Assembly (NCBI GenBank): GCA_001723765.1
Contig: MAYW01000022.1
Span: forward strand, 1-43,212
Direction: 5' to 3'
Source of the DNA: Candidatus Scalindua rubra
GTDB lineage: Bacteria > Planctomycetota > Brocadiia > Brocadiales > Scalinduaceae
DNA: 43,212 nt
The notes below the pieces were generated by a model. The model ran no database searches. It saw only the letters and a program-made list of their open reading frames with translations, and was not told the DNA's origin. The stretch's first letter is position 1. Each line of letters opens with the position of its first letter. Of this stretch, positions 41,908 through 43,212 are shown one piece after another. The translations under genes and the position numbers were made by a program.

Positions 41908-42573
41908 ATGAGAACATTTCGCGCCACGATAACAATAATCTTATTCTTTTTTACTGCAATAAGTATCAAAGGCTGTGTAATGTCCGATGTGGCCGGAACA
42001 GTTCAAAGCACATTATTTACAAAAAAATTTGATTCTATCAGCTACCATAAATCCGATGAATACAACAATACCAAGGTGCAAAGAGTTTTATTGCTTCCAT
42101 TCGCTTTTGAAACCAAAAGAGACAAAGTAGTAAATGAGGTCACAGAAGCCTTTTTTATCGAATTACAAAAGAGTACAAAATTTGATGTTGTAGTACCTCA
42201 AGAGTTCCAAGACATTTTATCACAACAAAGGGATGTCTGGAATAGGGGACTGATTAGGGCTGAAACAATTACTGAAGCAAAAAAGAGATATAAAGTAGAT
42301 GCAATTATTTTTGGTACAATTACTCAGTACAAACCGTATGAACCACCAATCTTAGGCATAAAAATTGGCATGTTTTCTGCCAAATCCGGCAACATAATGT
42401 GGAGTTCTGATGCCATATTTGATAGCAGTGAAGCCTCAGTTATAAAACTCCTAAAATCCTACCATAAAAAACAATATCAAAGAAAGCAATCGCTATATGA
42501 TTGGAAACTCATATTGTTGTCAATGAAACGATACGCACAATTTGTTGCATATCATATGGTCGCTTCCCTATAA
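41908..42573 (+). CDS. CsgG/LpoB-like lipoprotein
   Basis: The N-terminus has a hydrophobic segment and a lipobox-like IKGC (residues ~20-23). The core RVLLLPFAFETKRDKVVNEV, KFDVVVPQEF, and AKKRYKVDAIIFGTITQY follows the pattern of the CsgG/LpoB/GNA1162 fold: a strand with a helix, then 'xxxxAxxxxVDAxxxGxIxxY'. Such proteins oligomerise at the outer membrane or activate cell wall synthases. With the coiled-coil lipoprotein upstream it may form a small envelope complex. Confidence 0.7.
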   Translation: MRTFRATITIILFFFTAISIKGCVMSDVAGTVQSTLFTKKFDSISYHKSDEYNNTKVQRVLLLPFAFETKRDKVVNEVTEAFFIELQKSTKFDVVVPQEFQDILSQQRDVWNRGLIRAETITEAKKRYKVDAIIFGTITQYKPYEPPILGIKIGMFSAKSGNIMWSSDAIFDSSEASVIKLLKSYHKKQYQRKQSLYDWKLILLSMKRYAQFVAYHMVASL

Positions 42574-43033
42574 AGTCCTCATTACGAGCGTTAAAAGACA
42601 ATCGCGTTAGCGCATTACAAAAAAAACACGCGGGTACGTTAGCCAGTTATATAAAGTGTCTGAATGCAGTGCATTTAAATATACTTTTCTTCATTGCGCA
42701 CACAAAAGATAACAGCGTTACAAAATATTGCCTGCTAACTCCATTCATCTCCACCCCATCATAGATTCTTATGTACAGGAAATTATTTTCCGCACTATAC
42801 GGTAAAAATTGTTACATTCACCCCTTCTAATAAGAGAAGAGAACATCAAAAGTTCCAGACATTAGTAAAATATATTTTTCCCTAAGTGCTTGTTACAAAT
42901 GATAATAGAAGCATTAATAAGAATAAGTCTTATTCCGAATACTTAAATAAATCCTTTTTGGCACAAAGCTAGCTTAATACAAAAGCGACTTACCACCACT
43001 TTAAAACTTTTTTTAATACATTTAGATAGAAAA
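42574..43033. other. 460-bp intergenic region
   Basis: No gene is supported. Short frames exist on both strands but lack ribosome sites and resemble out-of-frame AT-rich sequence. Promoters for the partial gene at 43034 are expected here; none is certain. Confidence 0.4.
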
Positions 43034-43212
43034 ATGCCTGAACAATCATTAAATTCATTATTTGGAATGCTATCAACAAAAGAATTACCCACCACAAGTA
43101 CACCAAAAAACACCAACAATTCCTCCCAGACAAATTTGAACAAAAAGAACTTTCTCACAGAATTAGCAAATTCAATTGAAGGCTCATCAGCATCATACAA
43201 TCAAACTCCACC
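43034..43212 (+). CDS. N-terminus of a Ser/Thr/Asn-rich protein, cut by the window end
   Basis: The frame begins MPEQSLNSLFGMLSTKELPT and continues with a polar linker (TSTPKNTNNSSQTN), then KKNFLTELANSIEGSS, and stays open to the window edge. A polar, low-complexity N-terminus with an NFLxELxNS segment is reminiscent of flagellar hook-length control (FliK-type) proteins, but 59 residues are too few to assign. The opposite-strand frame is less protein-like. Confidence 0.45.
   Translation, partial: MPEQSLNSLFGMLSTKELPTTSTPKNTNNSSQTNLNKKNFLTELANSIEGSSASYNQTP

Noticed and set aside
42943-43200. 85-codon minus-strand frame at the window end
   Set aside because: The opposite strand has a more protein-like polar frame (43034-43212) that continues past the edge; this one looks like its shadow.

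Overview
The window is AT-rich bacterial chromosome. Planctomycete-like traits (a DUF1670 protein, unusual housekeeping fusions, many palindromic repeats, LVIVD-repeat and radical-SAM proteins) make an anammox-type planctomycete (Brocadiales/Scalindua-like) my best guess. This is inference; no marker gene settles it.

Layout. 1-2700: two tandem secreted Cys-rich proteins, a gene relic and a DUF1670 locus. 2829-9319 (all minus): a translation/secretion cluster read ffh > rpsP > trmD > rplS-yraN fusion > tatD-radical SAM fusion, preceded by murA; rimM is absent from its usual place. 9758-17078: a surface polysaccharide/modification group (carbamoyltransferase, DegT aminotransferase, WecA/MraY-like transferase, DUF5989, SxtJ) and a broken B12-type radical SAM gene. 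17213-17285: tRNA-Thr(CGU). 17246-32064: a 14.8 kb integrated phage-like element bounded by a 48-bp direct repeat of the tRNA 5' half. 32070-35991: a relic of an older integrase, a TPR protein and an LVIVD beta-propeller, bracketed by two inverted copies of a ~142-bp palindromic element. 36028-40633: an FMN/Fe-S glutamate-synthase-like protein, a HO-like diiron oxidase, a gltD relic and an aminotransferase. 41121-end: two lipoproteins and the start of a further gene.

The element carries two tyrosine recombinases, several small HTH/excisionase proteins, a primase/helicase set with nested palindromes that may be its origin, a RadC-type JAB protein, a TumE/TumA toxin-antitoxin pair with its own promoter and operator, a protease-like head protein, a tape measure gene broken by one in-frame TGA, and a tail-assembly-chaperone pair joined by a -1 frameshift site. 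I see no terminase, portal or major capsid gene, so it is a decayed prophage or a satellite.

A recurring theme is reading-frame breaks at homopolymers: three genes are whole only if the ribosome slips -1 (or one A is added) on an A8 tract, and the carbamoyltransferase needs one T fewer in a T6 tract. Programmed recoding, transcriptional slippage and assembly error are all possible; an intact A9 tract in ffh argues against simple systematic undercalling.
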